From the NCBI GenBank assembly GCA_026392535.1, contig JAPLBX010000148.1, positions 18,705 to 24,597 on the forward strand: DNA of 5,893 nucleotides. Direction: 5' to 3'. Source of the stretch: Actinomycetota bacterium (lineage in GTDB: Bacteria > Actinomycetota > Actinomycetes > S36-B12 > UBA5976). Below are positions 5,363 to 5,893 of the stretch, piece after piece (position 1 is the first letter of the stretch; every line of letters starts with the position of its first letter). The notes below the pieces were generated by a model that was not told where the DNA came from, did no database searches, and worked only from the letters and a program-made list of their open reading frames with translations. The position numbers and the translations under genes are program-made.

Positions 5363-5893
5363 ATGAACTTGCGCTCCCGTACAACTAGATTCGTCGTCGC
5401 TTTGGCGGCTTCGTTGTCATTAGTTGCTGGAGTTGTTGCTGTTCCTGCTACCTCAGCCTCGGCCAGCTCTGCTGGGGTTTCAGCTGCTGCCAGTATCGGT
5501 GCCAAGAAAAAAGTTCTAACAACCGAGCAGAAGAAAGCCAAATCTGCCCTTGATGCGGCGATCAAAGATTTAAAGTCCAAGGAAAAGAATTTGGCTGCTG
5601 CCATCAAGGCTCAGGCTAAGACTGCAAAGGCTCACGATAAGGCTGCTAAGGCAGCAGAGACTGCTCAGGTTCGCGCAGTTAAAGGTGCCTCCAAGAAAGT
5701 TAAAGCTAAGGCCAAAGCTGCGGCAAAGAAACTTGCGTCCGCAAAAGCCAAAGATGATCGTGCTCTTGCTCTGGTCGCTCGGCGAACAGTTATGCGCGAT
5801 ACCGCACAAGCCAAAGTGATTCGCTTGGACGCAAAGTATGCGTGGTTGATAAATGACATTTCGACTTTGCAGTGTGGTGTTGGTGAAAGTGTG
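5363..5893 (+). CDS. Exported Lys/Ala-rich coiled-coil protein, 3' end cut off
   Basis: The open frame runs for 177 codons to the window edge with no stop, so the C-terminal part is missing. GAGGA at 5353-5357, five bases upstream, supports the ATG. The N-terminus MNLRSRTTRF, then a Val/Ala/Leu core and SASA, is a Sec signal peptide with cleavage likely after Ala34. From residue 48 to 130 the protein has 25 Lys and 26 Ala in 83 residues, one Gly, no Pro and no aromatics except one His, so a long basic helix or coiled coil is expected. It becomes less biased after 131 and reaches a single Cys at 171. The family is not recognised. It could bind acidic wall polymers or DNA outside the membrane, or be the stalk of an unseen C-terminal domain such as a wall hydrolase. 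It is divergent from the DUF11 surface protein gene, 215 bases away. Confidence 0.85.
   Translation, partial: MNLRSRTTRFVVALAASLSLVAGVVAVPATSASASSAGVSAAASIGAKKKVLTTEQKKAKSALDAAIKDLKSKEKNLAAAIKAQAKTAKAHDKAAKAAETAQVRAVKGASKKVKAKAKAAAKKLASAKAKDDRALALVARRTVMRDTAQAKVIRLDAKYAWLINDISTLQCGVGESV

Noticed and set aside
5359..5859. Several - strand open frames (for example 5359-5607 and 5570-5809) opposite the Lys/Ala gene
   Set aside because: They arise from reading GCT/GCC/AAG repeats backwards. The + strand frame has a ribosome binding site and a proper signal peptide.
1..5893. CRISPR array, insertion sequence or transposase remnant
   Set aside because: No regularly spaced direct repeats, terminal inverted repeats or transposase-like frames were seen on either strand.

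Overview
The window looks like chromosomal DNA from a low-to-moderate G+C actinobacterium. The evidence is a tRNA-Arg(CCU) gene of actinobacterial type with no encoded CCA, a GalE of the actinobacterial kind, and two Sec-exported proteins with Ala-x-Ala signal peptides, one carrying DUF11 repeats. A freshwater planktonic lineage such as Nanopelagicales (acI) would fit the base composition. That placement is inference and was not tested.

Layout: positions 1-113 hold only a weak promoter candidate. A tRNA-Arg(CCU) lies at 114-186. Three short-chain-dehydrogenase-type nucleotide-sugar genes follow on the + strand: galE (UDP-glucose 4-epimerase), gmd (GDP-mannose 4,6-dehydratase), and, 6 bases after gmd, a diverged gmd-like gene that may encode the matching 4-keto reductase or a partner subunit. 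The third gene meets a large - strand gene tail to tail, with the ends overlapping by 4 bases. That gene (3216-5147) encodes a 643-residue exported beta-sandwich surface protein: an N-terminal adhesin-like domain, two DUF11 repeats, a cadherin/Ig-like domain, and a Gly/Ser linker ending in a two-cysteine tail. A 215-base divergent region follows, with candidate promoters for both directions, an imperfect inverted repeat and a hairpin leader. The last gene, cut off by the window end, encodes an exported protein extremely rich in Lys and Ala and probably helical or coiled-coil.

How the genes may work together: galE would supply UDP-galactose. gmd and its neighbour would supply GDP-4-keto-6-deoxymannose and a product such as GDP-rhamnose or another GDP-6-deoxyhexose. 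These are typical precursors of surface polysaccharide or protein glycans. The two divergent secreted genes also belong to the cell surface, so the window reads as an envelope region, but no glycosyltransferase or transporter is visible to link the two halves. The most original points are the diverged Gmd-like partner, the five close cysteine pairs and Cys-ended tail of the surface protein, the exported Lys/Ala protein with its hairpin leader, and the absence of any space between the convergent genes.
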